Part shown: piece after piece, positions 43,549 to 55,049 of the stretch | How positions within the stretch are numbered: the stretch's first letter is position 1 | How the letters are laid out: every line of letters begins with the position of its first letter | Assembly (NCBI GenBank): GCA_021018995.1 | Contig: CM037585.1 | Location: 123,160,831 to 123,224,830 of the forward strand | From: Chloranthus sessilifolius | Taxonomy: Eukaryota > Streptophyta > Magnoliopsida > Chloranthales > Chloranthaceae | Length of the DNA stretch: 64,000 nucleotides | Direction of reading: 5' to 3' | Translations under genes and position numbers: made by a program | The notes under the pieces: generated by a model | What the model was told of the DNA's origin: nothing | The model's input: only the letters and a program-made list of their open reading frames with translations | The model's database searches: none

Positions 43549-45125
43549 TAGCAGGGTCGCTTGGCTTAACATGAAGCAAACGAGTATCAAGAAGTGACCA
43601 TGTACAAGATCAACCATGCGAGAACATGATGAACATATTATTTTCCATGTATGCGACATCATCCGCATATATCTTAAAATCATATGAAAAACTTGTCTAG
43701 CATAACTGAACTTCACAGGCTTGTTTATCATGAAAACTAGCATACTGACATAGCATGTTCATATTTATTTCGTTAGCATGTTCATATGTATCAAAACTGG
43801 GCTAATAGTTTAACAAAACTGACTTATCAAAGCTGGAATAACAAAGTTGAGCTCTTCACGACTGAAGTTTCAAGGCTGAACTCAAAAATAGAACTACTAC
43901 CTCTTACTTACACCAATCTTATCATCCTCAAGTCAGGCAAAATCATTCTTAAATACTAAACTTATCATTCTTGGTTTATTGAACTTAATCTAGCATATCT
44001 ATATATAAAACTCAGATATCACATTGGCATTGGTAACCTCAAAACTGATTGAAACATAGGCATGCAAAACATACGTGGTATATCTCAAAACTTAGGCATG
44101 CAAAACTTCATAACTGCTACAAATCATCCTTACACTAGTTAAACATACTTGGCATATTCATGTTTTTGAAGGTACTAACATATGCATCCTGAATTACTTA
44201 TGAAACTGGACTGATCTTCGAGTAACTTCTGTATCACAAGGTTAAAACTAAACTGATATGTGTTTCAATTTCATACTTATTACACATGGCTTGCTTATCT
44301 AAACAAAAATCAGAAAATGCAATATAAATGAGTATGGTACTTTCTCTACCTTTGATACCAGGTTTTCACGTAACTGATTTCCCGTGCACGCATGTCTTTA
44401 CGCAAAACTCGTCATGTGCTCCAAATACCTAGAATTTATGTTTATCATTTTAGTATTTTTAATGGTTTATTAGGTCATTATAGACTCTAAATATGGACCA
44501 TTTATGGTCACAAATCTTATGATCAAACTCAGCAATTCAACCCAACACAAACCCTTGACAGAGGTGTCACCAAGTGCGTTAGATGCAGGGTTGTCGCGGC
44601 AAGCTTTGTAGTTGAGCATGTTGCCGCAACTTGTCACCCATTTTTGACCCCTTAAACATTAGATTTAGAAATTTGTTCCGTCATGAAAGTTATAGGGCTC
44701 GTTTTTCCCTTTCTAACGCATTAGGAATCCTGCCAATCTGAGTTCAGGATCAAAAGTTATGATAGAAATACCACACAGTGGTGTGAGCATAATGTTGCCG
44801 CTGTAAGCTTGAGTACCTTACCGAATCTTGTTACTAATTATTGACCCTTTAAACATCAGATTTAGAACTTGGTTACTTCATAAAGGTTGTAGGTCTCGTT
44901 GTCCCCTTTCCAACGTATCAAGAATTGTGTCATTTGGAGTTTGGGGTCAAACGTTATGACCAAAATATCAACCAATGGTCAGTGCACAATGTTGCTGCGG
45001 CAAGAACATTGCTTGTCGAGGCAAGCCCTTCAGCTTGCACCTTGCCGCAGCAAGCATGTGGGGTTGCCGTGGCAAGCCTTGCCTTTGTGATTGGTATGCC
45101 TTTGTGTGCCTTTGTGGTTTTGTTA

Positions 45126-45159
<34 letters not shown>

Positions 45160-46106
45160 GAGATATCCATATTCATTCAATTTGGAAGATCTGGAGTGCA
45201 TTTGTCGAAAAGTTTGACTACAATACTTCACACAGATTTTGTTTGTTTTGTTGATTTGATCATATGAGATCGACAGTAATGACATAGCTTCTAGTGTTTC
45301 TTTGTGCCATATACTCTACTAAATGAAATCTAGTCTAGTCATTCCAGCATACCTTTTTAGTGCATCTGTGGTTATAATGATGCCGAGCATGGGTCGGTGT
45401 AGGGTTTGTCGAGTTCGTGACCTGTCTGTTGAAGCTAACGCATCGATCAAATTTCTCGCGATCGACTAAGATGATCGATTTGCGATTCACGATTTCAAAT
45501 TGAAGTGAAGGTGTGCAGACATGCATGGAGTCATGAGTTTAAATATTAGAGATCTACTTACTGGCTGCAGTTAAATGCGGTACATATATCGATAGGATTT
45601 TTGGTTTCTATGCAGATAGCATATAGGTGCTATGAAAATTTCTTTGAAGATGGGAGCATGAAGATCAAAGGAGCAGCTTTGTTTAAGTTTATAGCATATG
45701 AGCTGTACTTTGCGTGCATGAGAGTCGAAGATGACTCATGCAGTCGTGTCACTCAAAGGTGCTGCAAGCAGCTTATAATCTATAACGGGTTAGGATCCCC
45801 TATACAACATTCACATGCCTCTTAAAATATCAGTAGATGAGCCAAAATAGGATATTTGTAACTTAGTCTATTATACGCTTGGTACTTGTAAGCTCTTAGT
45901 GGCTATGCTGCTATACAAAGCTTGCATTTGCTATTGTATACCCAGATAATCCAAAACAGGATAAGCTATATAATTTGGTTACAATAGATGCAGGTATATA
46001 TAATTGAGGTTATTGTGTATGGCTGGCTTTTCTTCAAATGTAAGTCTTTAACACTTTAGGACATGTATGAGCGACTTTTCGTCTTTAGTGTAAAACATGT
46101 ACACGT

Positions 46107-46142
<36 letters not shown>

Positions 46143-46361
46143 GCTATCTGCTTGAAGTATCTAATGAACTAGAAGTACTTTAAGTTCAAGTGTGGTTTAC
46201 ATACACAATTCTTACGTCCATGATGGACTACAGTTACTGGGTCACTACGGACCGCACACTTTACTATAAACGAACACTTTGTGTCCCGTGTTAGGCACAC
46301 GCTTGACCCTACTCGAGTTCATTCCCGGTATTGTTAGGATAAAAATGTGGCAGCTGTTACA
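43549..46361 (-). repeat. Left LTR (3' LTR) of the third retrotransposon, truncated
   Basis: Matches 49915-52769 of the right LTR and lacks the part equivalent to 48981-49914. It ends GGCAGCTGTTACA. It contains TTGCCGCGGCAA-type words at 44590-45085 and a (CT)n(TA)n tract at 45129-45160. One palindrome unit present in the right LTR is missing here, consistent with deletion between two CGCGGCAAG copies. The repeated open frame at 45601-45825 is an LTR frame, not a gene. Confidence 0.9.
46106..46142. repeat. (CA)n(TA)n microsatellite
   Basis: An AC dinucleotide run followed by AT inside the left LTR. The right LTR has mainly an AT run at the same place (about 52526-52550), showing rapid microsatellite divergence. 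Confidence 0.9.
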
Positions 46362-46379
46362 CTCTCCCCTACTTAAGGG
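46362..46379 (-). other. Polypurine tract of the third retrotransposon
   Basis: On the minus strand CCCTTAAGTAGGGGAGAG immediately precedes the 3' LTR. Confidence 0.75.
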
Positions 46380-46859
46380 ATTTTCATCATCGAAAAGAAA
46401 AGAAGGCAGGACGTGAATTCAGGTCATGGTGGATACAATTAAAATCACTACTCAAGAAGCAATATACTATGGTTTGACAATGGTGCGTAAAACCAATAAT
46501 CAGGAAAAGCAATGGAAATAATAATCAAGATATGTGTGCCACATGTAGAAACAATGTACATAATGATAAATAGAAAACAAACACAGTACAATACAAATGA
46601 TATCACAAAACTGATATACCAGTGAGTTGTATACTCACTAGGTAAGCTAGGGTTGGACATAGTTTAACTGTGTTCAGTTCAATCAATGTCATCGATATAT
46701 ATATAGGAGGAGATCATAGATGGTGTCCATCGAATTCTTTAAATTTAAACACTTACTTTATATATCAATACTATCAATGTAGATAAATATCTTGATATCA
46801 TATACATTTATGTATTCGAACAAATCCTATACATGGCTTACCTTGGGTGAATAAGTGGG

Positions 46860-48060
46860 GATACTGAGCGCGAATATCAGCTTCGCGTTCTCAGGTAGCC
46901 TTATGAGAATCGTGATTATTCCATTGGACCAATACGAGTGGAATACATTTTGTTTTCAAGATTTGGTCTCTGTGATCCAAAATCTGAGTTGCTCCTGGAG
47001 ATCCAGTGGCTGATAATCCAACACTTGGGTTGGATCTCTGATATACTCTCTCATCATAGACACATGGAATACGCCGTATATGTTGGCTAAGTGTGGAGGT
47101 AACGCAACTCAATATGCCACCTCACTAACTCTGCCCAAGACTTGAAATGGTCTGACATAGCAAGGACTTAACTTGCCTTGTTTCCTAAATCGCATCATGC
47201 CCTTTGTCGGAGATATGTTAATAAATACGTGATCGCCAATCTATCATACAAATGTTAGAAATATAATATACATAATTTAATTCATATATCAATTATACAT
47301 ATAGGTGTGTTTCATTACCTGAAAATCAATATGAATTCGTTTGAGATCGGCATAACTCTTCAGCCGACTCTGGGCACTCTTCAGTTGCTCACGAATGACG
47401 TGTACCACCACATTAGTACTTTCTATCAAGTCAGGGCCCAAAAAAACTGACTTGATTTGACCAGAAGTCACTTTTACTGACCTTGACATATAACTGTGAA
47501 TCGCGTAATATCTGTAAAGCAAACCACACCTGACAAGAAACACGTAATGATCCTATCATGTCCGGAGGGCTGTCTGTCTTTGAAATATCTGCAGCTTTCA
47601 CCTTCATCTGGTGAGAACTCGATCGTAAGTCGATTTTTGAGAACCATCGTACTCCTTGTAACTGATCATAGAGATCATCGATTCTAGGGAGCGGATAACG
47701 ATTCTCAATTGGTAGTTTATTTAATTGATGATAATCAATGCAAAGACGCATTGACCCATCTTTCTTCTTTACGAACAATACCAGTGCGCCCCATGAGACA
47801 CACTCGGTCTGATAAACCCTTTGCTAATAAGCTCTTGTAATTTTTCATTGAGTTCTTGCAACTCCGCTGATGCCATTTGATAATGCTCCTTTGATACCTC
47901 CTCGGTGCTCGGGGCTAAATCACTAGCGAATTCCACTTCCCTGCCAGGCAAAAATCCTGGCAACTTAGCAGGGAAGATATTAGGGAATTCACAGGCTTGG
48001 CAATTGACTTCTACAATCAATGCGCACAGGATGATTGGATAGCCAATCCATACCAAGGAT
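46860..48060 (-). pseudogene. Deleted pol (RT and integrase C-terminus) of the third retrotransposon
   Basis: Minus-strand RT begins with LPGFLPGREVEFASDLAP (about 47972-47919). It continues with [20 protein letters not shown] (about 47775-47716) and [20 protein letters not shown] (about 47700-47641). A deletion then removes the palm (no F/YxDD is present) and joins to [17 protein letters not shown] (about 47525-47475). A second jump, after QVSFFGP, joins directly to integrase C-terminal sequence REQLKSAQSRLKSYADLKR (about 47397-47341) and a GPF/chromodomain-side remnant further left (about 47240-46860). The RNase H and the integrase core are gone. Confidence 0.82.
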
Positions 48061-48700
48061 TACGTCGAATCCTTGCATATCAAGTAAATTGAGTAAGATC
48101 ACTCGGCTATTGCTTCATAGTCGTCGTGATCTTGGATTACGACGATGATTGATCGACATACCATATTAGTAGTGACAGACGGTCTAGTCGGGACTGACAC
48201 GTCACAATAAAGTTGAGAGGTTCTGGGGTGGCTCCTAACTTTCCCAACATTTCAGCAAATTGGGTGTAACAATGGAATGTGTCGATTCAGGATCTACCAA
48301 AACATGTGCCTCATACAATAAGTAGGCATCCTCTGGATACAATTGCAAGGTATATATTATCTAATGTATATATATACTAGTATTAGCTAAATTGTGTCTA
48401 CTTAATAAAATATAAATTTATCATTTCTAAAACTAATGGAAAGAAAATAATATGCTAGATACACACATATATAAAGTATTTACTTAGATGCACCTTTCAC
48501 ATAAACAATTTAAATAATTTATAACTGAATAGTTCACATGCCTTAGATAATATCGTTGCTGGTTTGGACATCTTTTTCCGTATTTGATGTCGTTCCCACC
48601 ATCTTTAGGCAATCCTTAATCAGATGTCCCATCATACCACAATGCAAGAAGCCCCAGACGCTCTACGACATTCATCCATGTTATGTGTCTTCCCATATTT
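48061..48700 (-). pseudogene. Protease and gag-knuckle remnant of the third retrotransposon
   Basis: Minus strand: LDMQGFDVILGMDWLSNHP (about 48088-48030) and the active-site region LVDPESTHS (about 48306-48280), a decayed D-P-G. Further upstream, at about 48655-48610, is a knuckle remnant F-L-H-C-G-M-M-G-H-L-I-K-D-C lacking its first Cys. Capsid sequence is missing. Only about 300 bp separate this from the PBS. Confidence 0.72.
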
Positions 48701-48966
48701 TCCACAAAATGCTAACAGAATGGATGAAGAGGCACGTGAAGTTTTCGGTCCTAACTCGGATCCTACCGGCATACGTCAGTCACTATTGACCGAATACTTC
48801 AATCAAACGTGGTCGTAAAGATCCATAATCTATGCTCTAATCAGAACCTACTGTCATAGCCTTGAGCCTCTAGAAAACCTAAAGCCTAGGCTCTAACATT
48901 GAACGAACATCAGAAGTCTTGCCATATATCCGTGTCAGAGTTAAGTCTCCAAAGACTTAACGTCGG

Positions 48967-48978
48967 GCTCTGATACCA
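48967..48978 (-). other. Primer-binding site, tRNA-Met (third retrotransposon)
   Basis: Minus-strand TGGTATCAGAGC, the exact tRNA-Met-type site, two bases from the LTR. Confidence 0.9.
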
Positions 48979-49679
48979 CCTGTGACAGCCCGACTTTTTC
49001 CCTTCTCATAAATGGGAAAGGTCGCACCGTCAGATCACCTAACATGATCCTGTCATATAAGGGCATCGCGTATAAAGTGTTACGTATGCGAAAGCGAATT
49101 GAATTAACTTTGATACGTAGAAATATGGTAACAACTGATATTCATTCATTTATCTAAAGCAGTAAACTGAACAGAAATATAAAAAGAAACCTATACATTA
49201 AATAGTAAACTATCTTAAACCACAGTACTGTTTATACATGTTTAATGTTTATAAAAAATCTCTCTCTCAAACCTCTCAAGGAAAGAAGTCCTCCGCAGAA
49301 TCTTCCTCCTTGTCTCCCTCGTCCTCCTCCTCCTCCTGATGGTAGGTAGGAACAGCCTCGTGCTCAGAGTCTTGAGCAATATCTGCAGCTAAGACATAAA
49401 GTCGTAGGATGAGCTATCATTGAAGCTCAATAGGAATAATTACACAACTAATTTATATGTTAGCTTTTTCATTCATGTCTAGAAGCAAATAAAATAAAAC
49501 ACATGTCATCTTATCTTAGGTTTAGTCTAGCATTAATCTACTCTAGCAGCACTTAACAGAACAAACACTAAAACATGCAATTATTATATCATGCTACCCT
49601 ATGCATGCTGACATATTCACGTTGACAAGGAATCATGCTGAAACAAGACATGTACAAGAACAAGAAATAAGAAAATCAA

Positions 49680-49935
49680 GCTCCCGAGTTAGTGGGATCA
49701 CTTGGACTAAGATAATCAAGCCCCTGGGAAAGGTTAATGGGGTCACTTGACTCAAGTAGTCAAGCCCTTGAGCTATATTAGCAAGGTCACTTGACACCAG
49801 ACTGGTCAAGCTCCTGAGCTAAGTTAGCAGGGTCACTTTGTTCAATAAGTCAAGCCCTTGAGCTTTGTTAGCAAGGTTACTTGACATGAGATTGGTCAAG
49901 CCCCTGAGCTGAGTTAGCAGGGTCGCTTGGCTTAA
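49680..49935. repeat. Degenerate ~60-bp tandem repeats in the right LTR
   Basis: Four or five units with the shared phrase GTCAAGC(C/T)C(C/T)TGAGCT and (T/A)GTTAGCA(A/G)GGTCACTT at about 49676, 49717, 49757, 49803, 49846 and 49893. The truncated left LTR starts precisely at the end of this array (43549 corresponds to 49915). Confidence 0.7.
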
Positions 49936-50949
49936 CATGAAGCAAACGAGTATCAAGAAGTGACCATGTACAAGATCAACCATGCGAGAACATGATGAAC
50001 ATATTGTTTTCCATGTATGCGACATCATCCGCATATATCTTAAAATCATATGAAAAACTTGTCTAGCATAACTGAACTTCACAGGCTTGTTTATCATGAA
50101 AACGAGCATACTGGCATAGCATGCTCATATTTATTTCGTTAGCATGTTCATATGTATCAAAACTAGGCTAATAGTTTAACAAAACTGACTTATCAAAGCT
50201 GGAATAGCAAAGTTGAGCTCTTCACGACTGAAGTTTCAAGGCTGAACTCAAAAACAGAACTACTACCTCTTACTTACACCAAGCTTATCATCCTCAAGTC
50301 AGGCTAAATCATTCTTAAACATCAAACTTATCACTCTTGGTTTATTGAACTTAATCTAGCATATCTATATATAAAACTCAGATATCACATTGGCATTGGC
50401 AACCTCAAAACTGATTGAAACATAGGCATGCAAAACATACGTGGCATATCTCAAAACTTAGGCATGTAAAACTTCATAACTGCTATAAATCATCCTTACG
50501 CTAGTTAAACATACGTGGCATATTCATGTTTCTGAAGGTACTAACATATGCATCCTGAATTACTTATGAAACTGGACTGATCTTCGAGTAACTTCTATAT
50601 CACATGGCTAAAACTAAACTGATATGTGTATCAATTTCATACTTATTACACATGGCTTGCTTATCTAAACAAAAATCAGAAAACGCAATATAAATGAGTA
50701 TGGTACTTTCCCTACCTTTGATACCAGATTTTCACGTAACTGATTTCCCGTGCACGCATGTCTTTACGCAAAACTCGTCATGTGCTCAAAATACCTAGAA
50801 TTTATGTTTATCATTTTAGTATTTTTAATGGTTTATTGGGTCATTATAGACTCCAAATATGGACGATTTATGGTCACAAATCTTATGATAAAACTTAGCA
50901 ATTCAACCCATCACAAACCCCTGACAGAGGTGTCACCAAGTGCGTTAGA

Positions 50950-51480
50950 TGCAGGGTTGTCGCGGCAAGTAACATAGGTTGCCGCGGCAAGCTTTTCAGC
51001 TGAGCATATTGCCGTGCCTTATCACCAATTTTTGACCCCTTAAACATTAGATTCAAAAATATGTTCCTTCATAAAAGTTATAGGGCTCGTTATCCCCTTT
51101 CCAACGCATTAAGAATCGTGCTAATCCGAGTTTGGGATCAAAAGATATAACAATATTACTACACAGTAGTCTGAGCATAATGTTGCCACGGCAAGCCTGA
51201 CTACCTGGCTGCATCTTGTCACTAATTGTTGACCATTTAAACGTCCGATTTAGAACTTGGTTACTGCATAAAAGTTTTAGGGCTCGTTGTCCCCTTTTTA
51301 ACTCATCAAGAATGGCGCCATTTGGAGTTCGGGGTCAAAAGGTATGACCAAAATTCCAACCAATGGTCAGTGCACAATGTTGCCGCGGCAAGAACATTGC
51401 TTGCTGGGGCAAGCCCTTCAACTTGCACCTTACCGTGGCAAGCATGTGGGGTTGCCGCAGCAAGCCTTGCCTTCGTGATT
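50950..51480. promoter_or_regulatory. TTGCCGCGGCAA palindrome cluster in the third LTR
   Basis: Two perfect 12-bp palindromes and about six near-copies (TTGTCGCGGCAAG, TTGCCACGGCAAG, TTACCGTGGCAAG, TTGCCGCAGCAAG). A matching cluster lies in the left LTR at 44590-45085. It is the third element-specific palindrome cluster in the window. Whether it sits in U3 or R/U5 is uncertain, because no convincing minus-strand TATA box was located. Confidence 0.7.
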
Positions 51481-51512
51481 GGTATGCCTTTGTGTTCCTT
51501 TGTGGTTTTGTT

Positions 51513-51547
<35 letters not shown>

Positions 51548-52789
51548 TCAATTCAGTATTCAGTTTGGCATGAGATATCCATGTTCATTCAATTTGGAAG
51601 ATCTGGAGTGGATTTGTCGAAAAGTTTGACTACAAGACTTCACACAGATTTTGTTTGTTTTGTTGAGTTGATCATATGAGATCGACAGTAATGACATAGC
51701 TTCTAGTGTTTCTTTGTGACATATACTCTACTAAATGAAATCTAGTCTAGTCGTTCCAGCATACCATTTTAGTGCATCTGTGGTTATAATGATGCCGAGC
51801 ATGGGTCGGTGTCGGGTTTGCCGAGTTCATGACCTGTATGTCGAAGCTAACGCATCGATCGAATTTCTCGCGACCGACTCAGATGATCGATATGTGATTC
51901 ACGGTTTCAAATTGAAGTGAAGGTGTGCAGACATGCATGGAGTCATGGGTTTAAATACTAGAGATCTACTTACTGGCTGCAGTTAAATGCGGTACATATA
52001 TCTATAGGATTTTTGGTTTCTATGCGGATAGCATATAGGTGCTATGCAGATTTCTTTGAAGATGGGAGCATGAAGATCAAAGGAGCAACTTCGTTTAAGT
52101 TTATAGCATATGGGTTGTACTTTGTGTGCATGAGAATTGAAGATGACTCAAGTAGCCGTGTCACTCAAAGGTGCTGCAAGCAGCTTATAATCTACAATGG
52201 GTTAGGATCCCCTATAAAGCAGTCACATGCCTCTTAAAATATCAGCAGATGAGCCAAAATAGGCTATTTGTGACTCAGTCTATTATACGCTTGGTACTTG
52301 TAAGCTCTTAGTGGCTATGCTGCTATACAAAGCTTGCATTTGCTATTGGGTGTATACCCAGATAATCCAAAACAGGATAAGCTATATAATTTGGTTACAA
52401 TAGATGCAGGTATATATAATTGAGGTTATTGTGTATGGCTGGCTTTTCTTCAAATGTAAGTCTTTAACACTTTAGGACATGTATTAGCGACTTTTCGTCT
52501 TTAGTGTAAAACATGTATACGTACACACACATATATATATATATATATATGATATCTGCTTGAAGTATCTAATGAACTAGAAGTACTTTAAGTTTAAGTG
52601 TGGTTTACATACACAATTCTTACGTCCATGATGGACTACAGTTACTGGGTCACTACGGACCGCACACTTTACTATAATTGAACACTTTGTGTCCCGTGTT
52701 AGGCACACGCTTGACCCTACTCGAGTTCATTCCCGGTATTGTTAGGATAAAAATGTGGCAGCTGTTACACAGTATGGGCTTGAAATTCT

Positions 52790-55010
52790 AATTTGAAGAT
52801 GGGCATATGACTTTTATAATTTATACGCGAAGAAAATTGGTTTCAGTGTTAGGAAAAGAAACACCTATAAATCCGCAAATGTGAGATTATAAAGAGAAAA
52901 TGTGTATGTTCATTCGAAGAGTTCAAGCAGCTTGACAAGTGCAAATTATACGCCAATATAAAGTATTCCAGAGATAACAAATGCGGATGTGAGGCAAGGT
53001 TGAAGATTAGGATTGATGAGCAAAAGTTGTAGGAGGTTATGAAATTTAGAGAGCCTGATAATCATCTGTTGTATTCACCTACCAAGGCGAAGGAACTATG
53101 ATCACATAATAAGTTGAACGGGGCAAGTAAATCGTTGATAGGAGCATTTGACGCATAATTCCTCCTCCAAAAATTTCTGCTATTTTGTCGAGTTTGGATG
53201 AAAAGGCTGGGGTGACGGTAAGCCCTCAACAAACTCAGGATTACCTAAAGAAGATAAGAAAGGAGAGTAGCATTGATCTGATGTGCACGACCACGATCAA
53301 GACCTTCATTGATAGGCAAAATAAAGGAGATGGTTTCTTCTTTGAAGCCGAACTAGACGAAGAATATCATATGCGTAGTATATTTTGGGTTGATCACAAG
53401 TCACGGATGGTGTATCAATAGTTTAGTGATGTGATCGTATTCGACACCACTTACAACACAAACAAATTGTTGCTATTGTTCACCGCATTCACGGGGGTCA
53501 ACCATTATTGCCAGACCATGCTTTTTAGATGTGCGTTACTCACAAATGAGACAGAGGAGACATTCGTTTGGTTGTTTAATACATGGCTGAAGTACATGGG
53601 TCATAAGAAATCTAATGCAATCATCACCGATCAATACAACGAGATGAGTAAGGTCATTTCCGAAGTTCTTCTGGGGACCACGCATCGCCTCTCCTTATGG
53701 CACATAGTGAGAAATGAATTGAATCATCTCTCTCAACTGAAGGTAAAATTTAAGAATTTTGAAAGAAAGTACAATCCATGCAAGTTCAGTCAAACGATTG
53801 ATGATTTCAAAAGGAGATGGGCAGAACTCATTGAGGAGTTTCAATTGCAAGACAACAAGTGATTGAAACAAATATACACTCTTAGAGGGAAATGAATTAT
53901 ATGCTACTTAAGCGATACCTTTTAGGCCGGCATGACCACTATGCAACGCGGAGAAAGTATAAATTATTTCTTTGATACCTATGTCAATGCTCAGACGAGT
54001 TTGACAGAATTTGTCAAGCAATACGATCTTGTCATCCAATCTCGTCGCGATAAAGAAAATAAGAAGTATCTCATCTCAATGTCTACGACATCGGCACTCT
54101 TGTTCAAAAATTTGATAGAGAAGCATGCCATTTTTGTGTATACGAGAACCATGTTCGATAGATTCCACTCTGAGTTATGAAAGTTTGCCTCTTTTAAGGC
54201 CCAAAAGGTGCTTGAAGAGGGAGCCGGGGCGATTATTGTATTTCACGTTTGTAAAAGTAGTAAAAGTGGTGGGGATGCCAAGGAGGATAGTAGTCAAATA
54301 TTCAAAGTTTGTTTCAAATGTGGAGATGCTACGACCACATGCGATTGCAAGCACTTCGAGACAAAGGGTTTGTTGTGTTCTCACATCTTCAAAGTTTACT
54401 TCAGGGAAGAGTTAGATCAAATTCCTTCTAAGTATATTCTGCGTCGATGAACGAAAGATGCTAGATACAGAACTGTAAGTTTGAGGGTGAGTGACAAAGA
54501 GGATTCCAATTCTGTCTCTAGGATGAAAATATGAAAGGTGAGAGGAGTTGGACTGAAGTTAATTCAGTTTGGGATAGAATCAAATCGGTTGGTGTATTAC
54601 ATGTTGGAAGGGATGATGAAACTGTTAGAAGGTGAAGAGACCATTAGAATGTAAGAGGATAATGAAAGAGCGACTAGCATCGCATCCTGTCCGAGCGCCT
54701 CCTCCCAACCTAGGAAGGAATTTTATTGCAAGAACATGCCAATATTACAGTGCGATATCTAATACGATGTGCCACCAAAAGTAGGCCAAGCAACAATGAC
54801 AGAATAAAGTCTAGAATCGAGGTTAGTTTTGAATAATCATAAAAGAAGAGACGCCATTATAAGGGTTGTGGTCATTTGAGACATAAAATCACAACTTGCG
54901 TACTTCTGAAGGCCAGGATGATGACTGATAGCGCTAGACAGAGTCAAACAGAACAGGAGATGACGGAACATGCGGTCTCACCAAGTCACACTGATTCAAT
55001 TTCTTGAAAA
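52790..55010 (+). pseudogene. FAR1/FHY3-type Mutator-like transposase pseudogene
   Basis: Recognised domains in order. A FAR1 DNA-binding domain remnant has YNLYAKKIGFSVRKRN (about 52815-52863), NKCGCEARLKIRIDEQKL (about 52978-53030) and the EPDNHLL zinc-ligand region (about 53052). The MULE DDE domain has VIVFDTTYNTN (about 53431-53463), TAFTGVNHYCQTMLFRCALL (about 53482-53541) and ITDQYNEMSKVI (about 53622-53658). A SWIM zinc finger with C-D-C...C-S-H is intact in pattern (about 54340-54390). A C-terminal knuckle-like CGHLRHKITTC lies at about 54869-54900. Breaks include TAG at 53029 (Trp expected), TAG at 53419, TGA at 53860, TGA at 54178 and frameshifts. FAR1-related proteins exist both as MULE transposases and as domesticated plant transcription factors; this copy is decayed and most likely transposon-derived. 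Confidence 0.85.
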
Positions 55011-55049
55011 ACCCAATCACTTGCCTTAGGAAGCGCAGGCACTTCTCAT

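Larger units (their letters stand above)
43549..52769 (-). mobile_element. Third Ty3/gypsy LTR retrotransposon, minus strand, truncated and internally deleted
   Basis: The right LTR (48981-52769) is full length, while the left LTR is cut at 43549. PBS at 48967-48978 (minus) and PPT at 46362-46379 (minus) fix the orientation. The interior is only about 2.6 kb and holds remnants of a gag knuckle, protease, RT and integrase, joined by internal deletions. TG...CA ends: TGTAACAGC...CTGTCACA in element orientation. No TSD can be tested because the left end is gone. The right end abuts the FAR1-type pseudogene, so it probably inserted into the 5' part of that gene. Confidence 0.88.
48981..52769 (-). 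repeat. Right LTR (5' LTR) of the third retrotransposon
   Basis: 3789 bp, + orientation TGTGACAGCCCGAC...GCAGCTGTTACA. The left quarter holds four degenerate repeats of about 60 bp with the phrase CAAGCCC(C)TGAGCT(A)...GTTAGCA(A/G)GGTCACTT (about 49680-49930). TTGCCGCGGCAA occurs exactly at 50979-50990 and 51380-51391, with variants between. A (CT)n(TA)n tract lies near 51515-51547. Confidence 0.92.

Noticed and set aside
45601-45825. Conserved ORF in both LTRs of the third retrotransposon (also at 52013-52237)
   Set aside because: It is conserved only because the LTRs are duplicates. The differences between the two copies mostly change amino acids, no domain is recognisable, and the strand is opposite to the element.
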